Shown in pieces: positions 42,167 to 50,679 of a DNA stretch of 63,986 nt. This DNA is from a virus. Positions within the stretch are counted from its first letter, which is position 1; the number at the start of each line of letters is the position of its first letter. The notes below the pieces were generated by a model. That model saw only the letters and a program-made list of their open reading frames with translations, was not told the DNA's origin and searched no databases. The translations under genes were made by a program, and so were the position numbers. The stretch covers positions 1-63,986 of the IMG/VR virus record IMGVR_UViG_3300035701_009376; one strand, 5' to 3'.

Positions 42167-43309
42167 ATGGCAAAGCGCGAATTCCTGCAACTGGCCGACC
42201 ATTACGACCGCCACAAACATGAAGTGGCGGGGTGGTTCGTCTCGGAGAAGCTGGATGGCACACGCTGCTTCTGGGACGGCGGCATCACTCGCGGCCTGCC
42301 CACCGAGACGGTGCCCTGGGCCAGCATCATCGACCCCAAGACGGGCCAGAAGAAAGCGAAGATCAAGCCTGTGGCGACCGGCCTGTGGAGCCGCTACGGC
42401 AACCCGATCATGGCCCCGGACTGGTGGCTCAATCAGCTTCCCTGCTGTCCCTTGGATGGCGAACTGTGGGCCGGGCGGGGCAGATTTCAGCTCTGCCGGT
42501 CGATCTGCGGCGGCGACACGCCGGACGAGCGCTTCGACAAGATCGTCTTCGCCGTCTACTCCACCCCGCCGCTCGGCGCGATCTTCAGCACGGGGCAGAT
42601 CAAGAACGCCAACATGGTCTGCAACGTCGAGTACCTCGCCATTGAGGCATGGATCAGGCAACGGCTCAATGCCAGGGGCGAGCGATTCGAGGGCGTTCCC
42701 CAGCCAAAGCGCTGTCTGGGCGACGACTTCCGGTTCCTGCACCCCGGCCAGCCTTTCGGCAAGGAACTGGCGGTGTTGAACACGGCCTTGGAGAACACCG
42801 ACGCCTCAGTCTGTTACCTGCATCCGCAGATGAAGCTGATCGACGTTCCCGACGCCGCTAATGACCAGGTGGAAGAGTATCTGCAACGAGTGCTGGACCA
42901 GGGTGGCGAGGGCGTGGTGATCCGCAATCCTGACGCCGTTTGGACGCCGAAACGGCACCACAGCATTCTGAAGTACAAGCCATTCTCCGACGCCGAGGCC
43001 CGCCTGGTGGGCTTCACCAGCGGCCGGGAAACCGCCAAGGGCAGCCGGCTGCTGGGCAAGATCGGTGCCCTGATCGTGGACTTCCAGGGCAAGCGCCTGG
43101 AATTGTCGGGCCTGACTGACGCCGAGCGAGAGTTTCTCAATCCCGACATGGCCCGCACAGCGGCCGAGAAGCCGGGGCAGGACATGCCCGCCTTCTTTCA
43201 GGGCCAGTCATTCAAGGTCGGACAGACCGTCACGTTCAAGTACCGCGAACTGTCCGATGACGGCATTCCAAGAGAGGCGAGGTACTGGCGGCGGAGGGAC
43301 GTGGAATGA
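42167..43309 (+). CDS. ATP-dependent DNA ligase
   Basis: 380 residues. Nucleotidyl motif I SEKLDGTRCFW with the adenylated Lys at 28, motif III PLDGELWAGRG, motif IV GGEGVVIRNP, motif V LKYKPFSDAEARLVGF, and an OB-fold C-terminal part. Length fits small viral ligases that seal nicks during replication. Its stop overlaps the next methyltransferase start. Confidence 0.9.
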   Translation: MAKREFLQLADHYDRHKHEVAGWFVSEKLDGTRCFWDGGITRGLPTETVPWASIIDPKTGQKKAKIKPVATGLWSRYGNPIMAPDWWLNQLPCCPLDGELWAGRGRFQLCRSICGGDTPDERFDKIVFAVYSTPPLGAIFSTGQIKNANMVCNVEYLAIEAWIRQRLNARGERFEGVPQPKRCLGDDFRFLHPGQPFGKELAVLNTALENTDASVCYLHPQMKLIDVPDAANDQVEEYLQRVLDQGGEGVVIRNPDAVWTPKRHHSILKYKPFSDAEARLVGFTSGRETAKGSRLLGKIGALIVDFQGKRLELSGLTDAEREFLNPDMARTAAEKPGQDMPAFFQGQSFKVGQTVTFKYRELSDDGIPREARYWRRRDVE

Positions 43310-44283
43310 TCGACGTTTCCTCGATCCGTCTCTATTGCGGGGACGCACGGAGCCACTACGACCTGTGGGACGCGCCAACGCTCATCATCTCCGACGGGCC
43401 TTACGGACTGAACGGCTACGATGGCGACCTCAAACGGCCGGATCAACTCCCCGCGTGGTACGAGCCGCACATTGCGGCATGGACCCGCCGCGCTACCGCG
43501 TCTACGACGTTGTGGTTCTGGAACACGGAAGTCGGCTGGGCGGAAGTCCATCCCCTTCTGCGGGAAGCGGAGTGGCTTTATCGGGCGTGCTGCATCTGGG
43601 ACAAGGGCCTCGCCCATGTGGCGGGCAATACCAACACTCGGACCCTGCGGAAGTTCCCTGTGGTCACCGAGGTGTGCGTCCACTACGTCCGCGAGCCTCA
43701 GTTTCGATTGACCACCGACGCTCCAGCGCTCTCTGCCCAGGATTGGCTTAGGGCGGAGTGGCGGCGGACGCGGCTGCCCTTTGCCAAAGCGAACGAGGCG
43801 TGCGGCGTGAAAAACGCGGCCACTCGCAAGTACCTCACTGGCGATCACCTGTGGTATTTCCCACCGCCAGACGTGTTCCGCAGGTTGGTAGAGTTTGCCA
43901 ATGTGAACGGCGACCCTTTGGGGCGTCCGTACTTCTCGCTTGACGGCAAGACGAGCCTCCTGCCCTCGCAGTGGGAGCAACTTCGCGGGAAGTTCTGCTG
44001 CGACGCCGGAATAACCAACGTGTGGCAAGTCCCAGCGGTGCGCGGCAAGGAACGGATCAAGGTCCAGGGCAACGTGGTCCATCCGAACCAGAAACCGCTC
44101 GCTCTCATGCGACGGCTGGTAAGAAGCTGCTCAGACCCCGGCGATGTCGTCTGGGAGCCTTTTGGCGGGCTTTGCACTGCCTCGCTCGCAGCGGCGGAAA
44201 CCGGGCGAAAAGCGTTCGCCGCCGAGATCACACCAGCCATCTACGAACAAGCACTCCAACGAATTAGGCAAGCCGCTGTATGA
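43306..44283 (+). CDS. DNA methyltransferase (N4/N6, beta-type)
   Basis: 325 residues. IISDGPYGLNGYDGD carries the catalytic motif (DGPY, as in enzymes with D/S/N-G/P-P-Y); the C-terminus has HPNQKPLALMRRLV and VVWEPFGGLCTASLAA as the SAM-binding motif. Likely an orphan enzyme. ATGA overlap with the ligase and with the following Dam gene. Confidence 0.82.
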   Translation: MIDVSSIRLYCGDARSHYDLWDAPTLIISDGPYGLNGYDGDLKRPDQLPAWYEPHIAAWTRRATASTTLWFWNTEVGWAEVHPLLREAEWLYRACCIWDKGLAHVAGNTNTRTLRKFPVVTEVCVHYVREPQFRLTTDAPALSAQDWLRAEWRRTRLPFAKANEACGVKNAATRKYLTGDHLWYFPPPDVFRRLVEFANVNGDPLGRPYFSLDGKTSLLPSQWEQLRGKFCCDAGITNVWQVPAVRGKERIKVQGNVVHPNQKPLALMRRLVRSCSDPGDVVWEPFGGLCTASLAAAETGRKAFAAEITPAIYEQALQRIRQAAV

Positions 44284-45044
44284 GTGAGACGCCCAAGATT
44301 ACGTATCGCCAGTACGGCGGCAAGGCGTCCATCGCCAAGTGGATTGTGTCCCACTTCCCCGAGCACCAGGTCTACATGGAGCCGTGCTGTGCCTCTGCCG
44401 CGGTGCTGCTGGCCAAGCCGCGATCGTTCGTCGAGATCATCAACGATCTGGACGACGTGGTCATGGGCATGTGGCGGGCCATAAAGTCGCAACCCGAGCG
44501 ACTTGCCGCCTTGCTTTGGGCCACGCCGTACACGGCCGCCAACTGGCGGGAACAGCCCGTGGGCGACATCGACCAGGCCGTGCTGCTGATGGCACAGGGC
44601 GCGCAGTTCTACTGCGGTAATGGCAACTCGTCCACCTGGTCGCTGGATAAGTGCCCCGCCCCGCACAAGCCAAAGCCCGAGGTTTGGGCGGATTGGTTCC
44701 GGCGGGTGCTGCCCGCCGCGAACCGGATGCGAGGCGTCGAGCTTTTGCACGAAGACGCCCTGGTCGCCATCCAGCGGGTCTACCGTGATCCCGAAGCCCT
44801 GATCTACGTCGATCCGCCTTACTACGGCCACGAAGACGAGTACCGCTACCGCATCGACTACCCGGCAATGGTCGAACTGCTGAACTCGGCCAGCGCCAAG
44901 GTTGTGGTTTCCGAATACCCGGACGCCGCCGAGTTCTACCGGCACTGGAACCGTATCGACCGCGTGACCGCCAGCCGGGCCGGGACGGGGCGGCACAACT
45001 ACCGCGGCAAGACGAAGACCGAAGTCCTGTTCACCAACTTTTGA
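44280..45044 (+). CDS. D12-class N6-adenine DNA methyltransferase (Dam-like)
   Basis: 254 residues. Motif I YGGKASIAKWIVSHFPEH with YMEPCCASAAVLLAK (the usual PF.GxG region is here PCCASA), EIINDLDDVV, and catalytic DPPYYGHEDEY. These features define the D12/Dam class. The replaced glycines in motif I are unusual. Coupled to the preceding methyltransferase. Confidence 0.85.
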   Translation: MSETPKITYRQYGGKASIAKWIVSHFPEHQVYMEPCCASAAVLLAKPRSFVEIINDLDDVVMGMWRAIKSQPERLAALLWATPYTAANWREQPVGDIDQAVLLMAQGAQFYCGNGNSSTWSLDKCPAPHKPKPEVWADWFRRVLPAANRMRGVELLHEDALVAIQRVYRDPEALIYVDPPYYGHEDEYRYRIDYPAMVELLNSASAKVVVSEYPDAAEFYRHWNRIDRVTASRAGTGRHNYRGKTKTEVLFTNF

Positions 45045-45073
45045 GCCATTGATCGACCATTGAGGTTCGCACC

Positions 45074-46099
45074 GTGAGTCAAACCGCAGAACTATCGCGT
45101 GTTCAAGCCAACATCGGCGAGCTGGTGGAGCGTTTCGTGTTGGACCGCTGGCAGGCCGGACAGCCGCGCTTCCACATCCAGGACTTGCACGACTACATCG
45201 CCACCCGGACACAGATTGCCCCTGCGTCGCCCGATCGCATCCTCCGGCAACTTCGGTTGGAGGGCAAGTTCGATTACAAGGTGGTCAGCCGCTCGGACTC
45301 CTGCTACGAGATCACCGCGATCAACCCCGGCCCGAGAGGCAAGCCGGCAAGAACTGTGGCGACCAAGCGCAACCCGAAGCAAGAGGGCACCAGCTACTTT
45401 GATTGCATTCCGCAAGCCGGCCCATGCCCCATCGGCTGCAACCAATGCTTCTTCAACCGGCCGGGGGCGTACTACGTTCCTATGGACCAATTGCCCCTGG
45501 TGCCCACGCCGAAAGAGGTCGGCGACGGCATTGTGCGGATGAACTGCGGGAATGACAGCAACAATCAGCGGGACCTGGTGATCGACACCGCCAAGCAGTA
45601 TCAGCGGTACTTCTTCAACACGTCGATCCCCCGCTTCGATTTCCCAGGTCCGGTCGTGCTCACGGCCAATCCCACGGAAGAGGATGAATCCCGCTATGCC
45701 TGGCCGATCTGGCACGGCGATAACTGGTACTCGCCGGCTGCCAACCTGATGTTCGTGCGGCTCCGCACCTCGGCCACGAACCTGGGCCTGGTGGACAAGG
45801 CCGTGGCCGCCTGGACCGCCGCGCAGGTGCCGGTGGTGATTACCTTCATGGCCTACTACGACCACGAGCCGCACGTGCCGGCGGACCTGATCTTCAAGGG
45901 TCCGTGCTACGAGTGGCGCGTGCGGCACATCAACCCCTACTGGTGCCCGACCAAAGACTTTGTGCGCTGGGTCATGTCCCGCTACGCACAGAACCGGCTG
46001 GTGAGCATGTGCAGCAGCGTCAGTTCGGCTTACTGCCGCGACTGCCGCAACTGCGAAACCCACTACCTGCAAACGATGAAGCGACTACGGGGTGAATAG
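45074..46099 (+). CDS. Radical-SAM-like protein
   Basis: 341 residues from GTG 45074. Residues 1-90 look like a winged helix (ILRQLRLEGKFDYKVVSRS). Then FDCIPQAGPCPIGCNQCFFN provides a Cys-x3-Cys-x2-Cys cluster, the classical ligand set for a radical-SAM [4Fe-4S] centre. The C-terminus has CSSVSSAYCRDCRNCETHY, room for a second cluster. The domain order (DNA-binding-like, radical SAM) next to methyltransferases and ligases hints at nucleic acid modification or repair, but the substrate is unknown. Confidence 0.65.
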   Translation: MSQTAELSRVQANIGELVERFVLDRWQAGQPRFHIQDLHDYIATRTQIAPASPDRILRQLRLEGKFDYKVVSRSDSCYEITAINPGPRGKPARTVATKRNPKQEGTSYFDCIPQAGPCPIGCNQCFFNRPGAYYVPMDQLPLVPTPKEVGDGIVRMNCGNDSNNQRDLVIDTAKQYQRYFFNTSIPRFDFPGPVVLTANPTEEDESRYAWPIWHGDNWYSPAANLMFVRLRTSATNLGLVDKAVAAWTAAQVPVVITFMAYYDHEPHVPADLIFKGPCYEWRVRHINPYWCPTKDFVRWVMSRYAQNRLVSMCSSVSSAYCRDCRNCETHYLQTMKRLRGE

Positions 46100-46130
46100 T
46101 CGCTGCATCCCAACTCCGAAGGAGGATTCC

Positions 46131-46277
46131 GTGACCCCACTCGTGACCCTCGTGATTTCGCTGCTGGCCGGCGTCATTGTCGTCACCATGACGTGCCCGC
46201 CGCTGGTGGCCATTGTCACCGTCGTCGGCATCTGTTTCATCGGGGCGATCATTGCCAAGGCGATGGGGAGAATCTGA
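46131..46277 (+). CDS. Small two-helix membrane peptide
   Basis: 48 residues from GTG 46131 with GGAGG 6 bases upstream: MTPLVTLVISLLAGVIVVTM and then a second hydrophobic run to the end. No charged motif beyond KAMGR. Function unknown; could be a small holin-like or membrane-binding peptide. Confidence 0.55.
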   Translation: MTPLVTLVISLLAGVIVVTMTCPPLVAIVTVVGICFIGAIIAKAMGRI

Positions 46278-46301
46278 TCCGTCCTACGGCTACGTGAAAG
46301 A

Positions 46302-46427
46302 ATGACCTGTCCGCTCCTCGCCCTCGGTCCAGTGGCAAGTGCCTCCTGGCCGGGCATCGGCATGGAGCATCGGCGATTCCGCCGTCAGGTCGCGCATCTG
46401 CTCGACGCCGAGCAGCGCGGCCAATAG
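46302..46427 (+). CDS. Possible 41-residue peptide
   Basis: ATG 46302 to TAG 46425-46427, in the 199-base gap before the RNA ligase gene. The C-terminal half MEHRRFRRQVAHLLDAEQRG looks helical and basic. The ribosome site is weak (AAAGA). It may be chance; nothing else was seen in this gap. Confidence 0.25.
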   Translation: MTCPLLALGPVASASWPGIGMEHRRFRRQVAHLLDAEQRGQ

Positions 46428-46476
46428 AGCCTGCTCATCCCGTTAGCAACCGTCAACTGTCTCGCACTACGCGCCC

Positions 46477-47613
46477 ATGTCGGAAGTCAACATCACCGTC
46501 GAACGCATCGAGGCCGTCGAGCGACATCCCAACGCCGAGAAGTTGGAGATCGCCAAGGTCGCCGGCACGCAGACCGCCATCGTCAAAGGCCAATTCCAGG
46601 CCGGCGATCTGTGCGTCTATTTCCCGCCTGACATCTTGATCCCTGGTGACGTGTCCGAGGCCCTGGGCGTGGCGAAGTACCTCAAGACGGCCCTTTACGG
46701 TGGGCTGCGGGGGCCTTGCCGCGTGGCGGCCTGCCGGCTGCGGGGCACGCCGAGCTACGGTTTCGCCCAACCGCTGAGCGCGCTTGGCACGGTGAAGCTG
46801 TCGGCCATCACGCCCGGCCTGGACGTGACCGAGACCTTTCGCGGGTTGAAGTACGAGCCACCGGCGCGGGTTTACCGTGGCTATGGCGGCGGCACAGGAG
46901 AGGTGTGGGGCGGCCTGGCCCGCGAACCAGTCAACTTCCACCGCTACACCGACATTCAGCACTATCGCAAGTACCGGCACCTTCTTCCAGCCGGACTCCC
47001 GGTGCGAATCACCGAGAAGATCCACGGCACCAACAGCCGTGTCGGGCTGCTGAAAGTCGATGGCGAATGGCAATTCTACGCCGGCTCCCACAAGACGGCC
47101 CGCAAGCAGATCGACCCGGAGTGCCGCGAGTCGGTGTATTGGTATCCGTTGCAGCAAGAAGGTGTGCTGAACCTGCTCACCCACGTCTGCAACAACTGGA
47201 GCGACGACGGCGAGCCGACCAACGACGTGATTATCTTCGGCGAGTTATTCGGCCCCGGCGTCCAGGACTTGGACTACGGCGTGCCGGCCGGCGAAATCGG
47301 CTGGCGGGTCTTCGACATCTCCGTCAGCGGCACCTATCTGGATTGGGCACTCGTCAAGGCGCTCTGCGAGCGCTATGGCGTCCCCACCGTGCCCGTGCTC
47401 TACGAAGGCCCCTTCTCGCCGGAACTGGTCGAGCGGTTGACCTACGGCGACACGACCGTGGCTCGGGCGGTCAAGTCGAAGTTCAAGGGCCGTGAAGGGA
47501 TCGTCATTACTCCGCTCGTCGAGCAGCAGTGCTCGATGGGTCGCCTCGTTCTGAAATCTGTTTCAGCGGACTATCTGGACCGGAAGGGTGCGCAAGATGA
47601 AGCCGAGTTTTAG
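46477..47613 (+). CDS. RNA ligase, Deinococcus Rnl5-like
   Basis: 378 residues. The N-terminal 130 residues resemble an OB/EMAP-like domain (ERHPNAEKLEIAKVAGTQT, FQAGDLCVYFPPD). The nucleotidyltransferase core has RITEKIHGTNSRVG with the nucleotidyl Lys at 181, then IFGELFGPGVQD, EGIVITPL and RLVLKSVSADYL. The N-terminal domain placed before the ligase core is the layout of DraRnl (DRB0094) ligases, which seal 3'-OH/5'-P nicks in duplexes with RNA. It may repair tRNA cut by host defences. Its end overlaps the lipoprotein gene. Confidence 0.82.
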   Translation: MSEVNITVERIEAVERHPNAEKLEIAKVAGTQTAIVKGQFQAGDLCVYFPPDILIPGDVSEALGVAKYLKTALYGGLRGPCRVAACRLRGTPSYGFAQPLSALGTVKLSAITPGLDVTETFRGLKYEPPARVYRGYGGGTGEVWGGLAREPVNFHRYTDIQHYRKYRHLLPAGLPVRITEKIHGTNSRVGLLKVDGEWQFYAGSHKTARKQIDPECRESVYWYPLQQEGVLNLLTHVCNNWSDDGEPTNDVIIFGELFGPGVQDLDYGVPAGEIGWRVFDISVSGTYLDWALVKALCERYGVPTVPVLYEGPFSPELVERLTYGDTTVARAVKSKFKGREGIVITPLVEQQCSMGRLVLKSVSADYLDRKGAQDEAEF

Positions 47614-48190
47614 GCTCCTCCGGTATCTGCGCACCGTCGGGCTTGGCCTGGTGTTGGGCGCGTGCGCGCCGGCCTACATCGGCGGCTTGTACTACGGCTT
47701 GTGCGGCGACCATGCCTACGAGCAAGCGTGGCTCGACCGGGCCATCGACCATCTGAGGGCGATGCGGGAGTCGTGCGACGCCCCGGACCTGCGCGACCTC
47801 CTGGACTACACGATCCGGCGCTACAGCCGTGCCGGCGCATGGGATGTCATGGTGGCACCGTGCGTCGGGGTCTACCCCGACGGGAAGACGGTCGGCGTCA
47901 ACGTCCCGTACTGCCCCGGCATCACGATTGACCCCGAAGTGCTGTCGTGGCCGCCAGAGGATGGAGCGCTGATCGTGGTCCATGAAGCCCTGCACGATTA
48001 CTGGCCCTTCTTCGGCCACGGCCATATCAACGCCCGCGAACAGAAGCTTTGCGAGTTGTCCTGTGCTATCCGACGCCTTCATCGAAGTGACGTGCGACAG
48101 CAAGCGATCGAACTGACCCACCCCGAGGTTCTGACCCGCCGGCTCCATGAGGAAGCGATGATCCTGCGCCGGAGGTTACTGCACCGATGA
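47597..48190 (+). CDS. Putative lipoprotein with HExxH metalloprotease motif
   Basis: 197 residues from ATG 47597 (GTG 47588 is an alternative). The N-terminus [18 protein letters not shown] fits a lipoprotein signal with lipobox L-G-A-C. Residues near 130 contain HEALHDYW followed by [15 protein letters not shown], giving HExxH and a downstream Glu, as in zinc metallopeptidases. If exported it would sit in the cell envelope, perhaps for exclusion or lysis. I do not recognise a named family. Confidence 0.55.
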   Translation: MKPSFRLLRYLRTVGLGLVLGACAPAYIGGLYYGLCGDHAYEQAWLDRAIDHLRAMRESCDAPDLRDLLDYTIRRYSRAGAWDVMVAPCVGVYPDGKTVGVNVPYCPGITIDPEVLSWPPEDGALIVVHEALHDYWPFFGHGHINAREQKLCELSCAIRRLHRSDVRQQAIELTHPEVLTRRLHEEAMILRRRLLHR

Positions 48191-48206
48191 TCTCTCGAAA
48201 TCCTGT

Positions 48207-48857
48207 ATGACTGTTCCTATTGACCTAGTTCTCAGCGCCCATGTCGGCCAGAACGCGCATGTCTTCGCCGACATCCTGCGTCTGCACGTGCCGCGCGGTT
48301 CCAAGGTCGCGGACGTGACCTACGGCAGAGGGGCCTTCTGGAAGGAAGTCGATCCGACCCTCTATACGTTGCTGGCCACCGACCTGAAGACCGGCGTGGA
48401 TTGCCGGAGACTGCCCTATGAGGATGCCTCCATTGACGCCGTTGTGCTTGACCCGCCGTACATGGAGGGGTTCTTCCGCCAAACCGCGGAACAACTTGCG
48501 GGGTCCGGGTCTCATGCGTCCTTTCGTGAGCACTACGCTTCTTCAGCCACGACTACAAGCGGCCCGCGGTATCACGCTGCCGTCCTGTCGCTGTACGTCG
48601 AGGCCGCTATCGAGGCCCGTCGAGTGCTGCGCAATCGGGGCATCCTCATTGTCAAGTGCCAAGACGAAGTGAGCGCCAACCAGCAGCATTTGACCCACGT
48701 TGAGATCGTCAACGAGTACGCCGCGATTGGATTTCACGCCAAGGATTTGTTTGTGCTCGTGCGGACGAATCGGCCTGGAGTGAGTCGGCTGAAGAAGCAG
48801 GTCCACGCCAGAAAGAATCACTCGTACTTCCTTGTGTTCGTCAAGACAAACCCATGA
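48207..48857 (+). CDS. DNA methyltransferase-like protein
   Basis: 216 residues. [19 protein letters not shown] is a SAM-binding motif I, followed by [18 protein letters not shown], catalytic LDPPYMEGF, and [17 protein letters not shown]. The motif order I then IV fits gamma- or alpha-type N6-adenine enzymes. It overlaps the next methyltransferase by ATGA. Specificity unknown. Confidence 0.78.
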   Translation: MTVPIDLVLSAHVGQNAHVFADILRLHVPRGSKVADVTYGRGAFWKEVDPTLYTLLATDLKTGVDCRRLPYEDASIDAVVLDPPYMEGFFRQTAEQLAGSGSHASFREHYASSATTTSGPRYHAAVLSLYVEAAIEARRVLRNRGILIVKCQDEVSANQQHLTHVEIVNEYAAIGFHAKDLFVLVRTNRPGVSRLKKQVHARKNHSYFLVFVKTNP

Positions 48858-49423
48858 GCCCGTCGCCTCGACACGAAAGCACAGGCGCGGAAAAGACTGT
48901 GGTTTACCGCACCATTGTCGCCGACCCGCCGTGGACGCCCGTCCTGGGTGCCACGTGGAAGACCCGCTTCACCGATAAGGCGCGGCCCCAGAAGCACTAC
49001 CGAACCATGAGCGTCGATGCGATCTGCGGCCTGAAAGTGCCGGCGGCGAAGCAGGCCCATTTGTGGCTCTGGGTGCTCAACCAGCACATCGACTGGGGCT
49101 ACGCCGTGGTACGGGCCTGGGGCTTCCAGCCCTGGACGATGTTGACGTGGTGCAAGCCCGGTCGCGGCGTCGGCCGCTTCCAGTGCAACACCGAGCACGT
49201 CCTGCTCTGCCGTAAAGGGGCACGCCACGGCAATCCCTTCGGCCCGACCGGCGGAACCTGGTTCACCTGGCCGCGAGGTCGGCACAGTGCCAAACCGGAC
49301 GAGTTTTACCGGCTGGTCGAAAGCGTTTCGCCCGGCCTTTACTTGGAAATGTTCGCCCGCGAGCGCCGCCCAGGTTGGGACGCCTTCGGTGACGAAGTGG
49401 AAGGTTCGATAGCCCTCGTGTGA
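48854..49423 (+). CDS. MT-A70-family adenine methyltransferase
   Basis: 189 residues. [13 protein letters not shown] supplies DPPW, and the downstream blocks [36 protein letters not shown] and [14 protein letters not shown] are standard for phage MT-A70-like enzymes that methylate adenine N6. Part of a three-methyltransferase run (48207-50032). Confidence 0.85.
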   Translation: MSPSPRHESTGAEKTVVYRTIVADPPWTPVLGATWKTRFTDKARPQKHYRTMSVDAICGLKVPAAKQAHLWLWVLNQHIDWGYAVVRAWGFQPWTMLTWCKPGRGVGRFQCNTEHVLLCRKGARHGNPFGPTGGTWFTWPRGRHSAKPDEFYRLVESVSPGLYLEMFARERRPGWDAFGDEVEGSIALV

Positions 49424-49432
49424 TCGACCGAT

Positions 49433-50032
49433 ATGCCTAGCCCGCTGACCGTCAAACGCAACGACTACCACGCCCGCCCGAAGCGGAGCGACGTTTATAC
49501 GCCGCCCGGCGTGGCCCGGTTCCTTTTTGACGTACTGGGCGGCTGTAACCGTTGGGATACGATCCTGGACCCGGCCATTGGCACCGGCCAGTTGACGGAC
49601 CCCTGGTACGACGACGCCTGCCGCATCATCGGCATCGACATCGTTGACCGGAAGCCGGCTTGCCAGCGGTTCATCCACGGCCGTTTCGAGGATCAAGAGA
49701 GCATCCGACCGTTGCCCGATCTGGTGCTCTGCAATCCACCCTTCAACGGTGCGGCTGGCAAGCAACTTTATCCCGAGGTGTTCCTGCGGCACGCCTTGAA
49801 GCTGTTTGGCGAGACGATGCCCGTAGTGCTCTTCACCCCGATGGGCTTTCGCCTGAACCAGCGGCGGAAAAGCACCCGCTGGCGTTGGCTGCGTGACAGC
49901 CGGGCCGACCTGACCAGCATCGTGTCCCTGCCGCTCGACACCTTCCCCGGCGTCGAGTTCCACGCCGAAATCCTGATCTTCAACGTCAAGGGCATCCGCC
50001 CGCACTACTTTCTCCCGGAGGCCGCACTGTGA
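49433..50032 (+). CDS. N6-adenine-type DNA methyltransferase
   Basis: 199 residues. DVYTPPGVARFLFDVLGG, ILDPAIGTGQLTDP (motif I) and VLCNPPFNGAAG (catalytic NPPF) are the pattern of type I/IIG-like N6 methyltransferases, here without a target-recognition domain, so it may be minimal or partner-dependent. Its TGA overlaps the deoC start (GTGA). Confidence 0.82.
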   Translation: MPSPLTVKRNDYHARPKRSDVYTPPGVARFLFDVLGGCNRWDTILDPAIGTGQLTDPWYDDACRIIGIDIVDRKPACQRFIHGRFEDQESIRPLPDLVLCNPPFNGAAGKQLYPEVFLRHALKLFGETMPVVLFTPMGFRLNQRRKSTRWRWLRDSRADLTSIVSLPLDTFPGVEFHAEILIFNVKGIRPHYFLPEAAL

Positions 50033-50679
50033 GCTACACCCGAAAGCAGATTGCCGAGGCCCTGGACCTGGCCGTTCTGAGGCCGACCGCCACGCACGCC
50101 GACATCGTTCGGGCGGCGCACAAAGTCAAGACTGAGAGCATTCGCTCGCTCTGTGTGGCCCCGGTCAACGTCGGCATAGCGCGCCTGTACGCCGAAGACA
50201 TCGCGGCCGTCGTCGGCTTCCCGCACGGCAACACCCTGCCGGCCGTCAAGGTGCTGGAAGCCAGCCTGGCCGTCAGCCACGGGGCGACCGAGCTGGACGT
50301 AGTGGTCAACTATGGCCACTTTCTGGCCGGCAAGCCGCAGACGGTCAAGGAGGAGTTGACCCTGTTGGTCAACCTCTTCCGGCCCATGCCCGTCGTCGTC
50401 AAGGCCATTCTGGAAACGTCCTACTACAACCCGGACCAGATTCGCGATGCCTGCAAGCTGTGCGTCGATTGCGGCGTGGGGTTCGTGAAGACTTCCACCG
50501 GGTTCGGCTCCGGTGGGGCGACGGAGGAAGCGGTCAGAATCATGGTCGCTGCCGTGCGCGGCAGCGGCGTGGGAGTGAAGGCCAGCGGTGGCATCAAGAC
50601 CTATGCCGACGCCGCCCGCTACCTGGACCTGGGCTGCACCCGTCTTGGCTCGTCCGTCTTCGAGGAGTTGCTGCCATGA
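50029..50679 (+). CDS. deoC: Deoxyribose-phosphate aldolase
   Basis: 216 residues, full length for DeoC. Schiff-base Lys154 in GFVKTSTGFG, Lys184 in VKASGGIKTYADA and Asp90 in ELDVVVNYG correspond to the catalytic set. It splits 2-deoxyribose-5-phosphate to acetaldehyde and glyceraldehyde-3-phosphate, feeding nucleoside carbon into glycolysis. In a phage this would drain or recycle deoxyribose from host DNA. Coupled to the flanking genes by GTGA and ATGA overlaps. Confidence 0.92.
   Translation: MSYTRKQIAEALDLAVLRPTATHADIVRAAHKVKTESIRSLCVAPVNVGIARLYAEDIAAVVGFPHGNTLPAVKVLEASLAVSHGATELDVVVNYGHFLAGKPQTVKEELTLLVNLFRPMPVVVKAILETSYYNPDQIRDACKLCVDCGVGFVKTSTGFGSGGATEEAVRIMVAAVRGSGVGVKASGGIKTYADAARYLDLGCTRLGSSVFEELLP

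Noticed and set aside
48192-48219. CTCTCG upstream of the 48207 methyltransferase
   Set aside because: Only the first hexamer fits; 16 bases later the sequence is TTCCTA and not CGTTGT.
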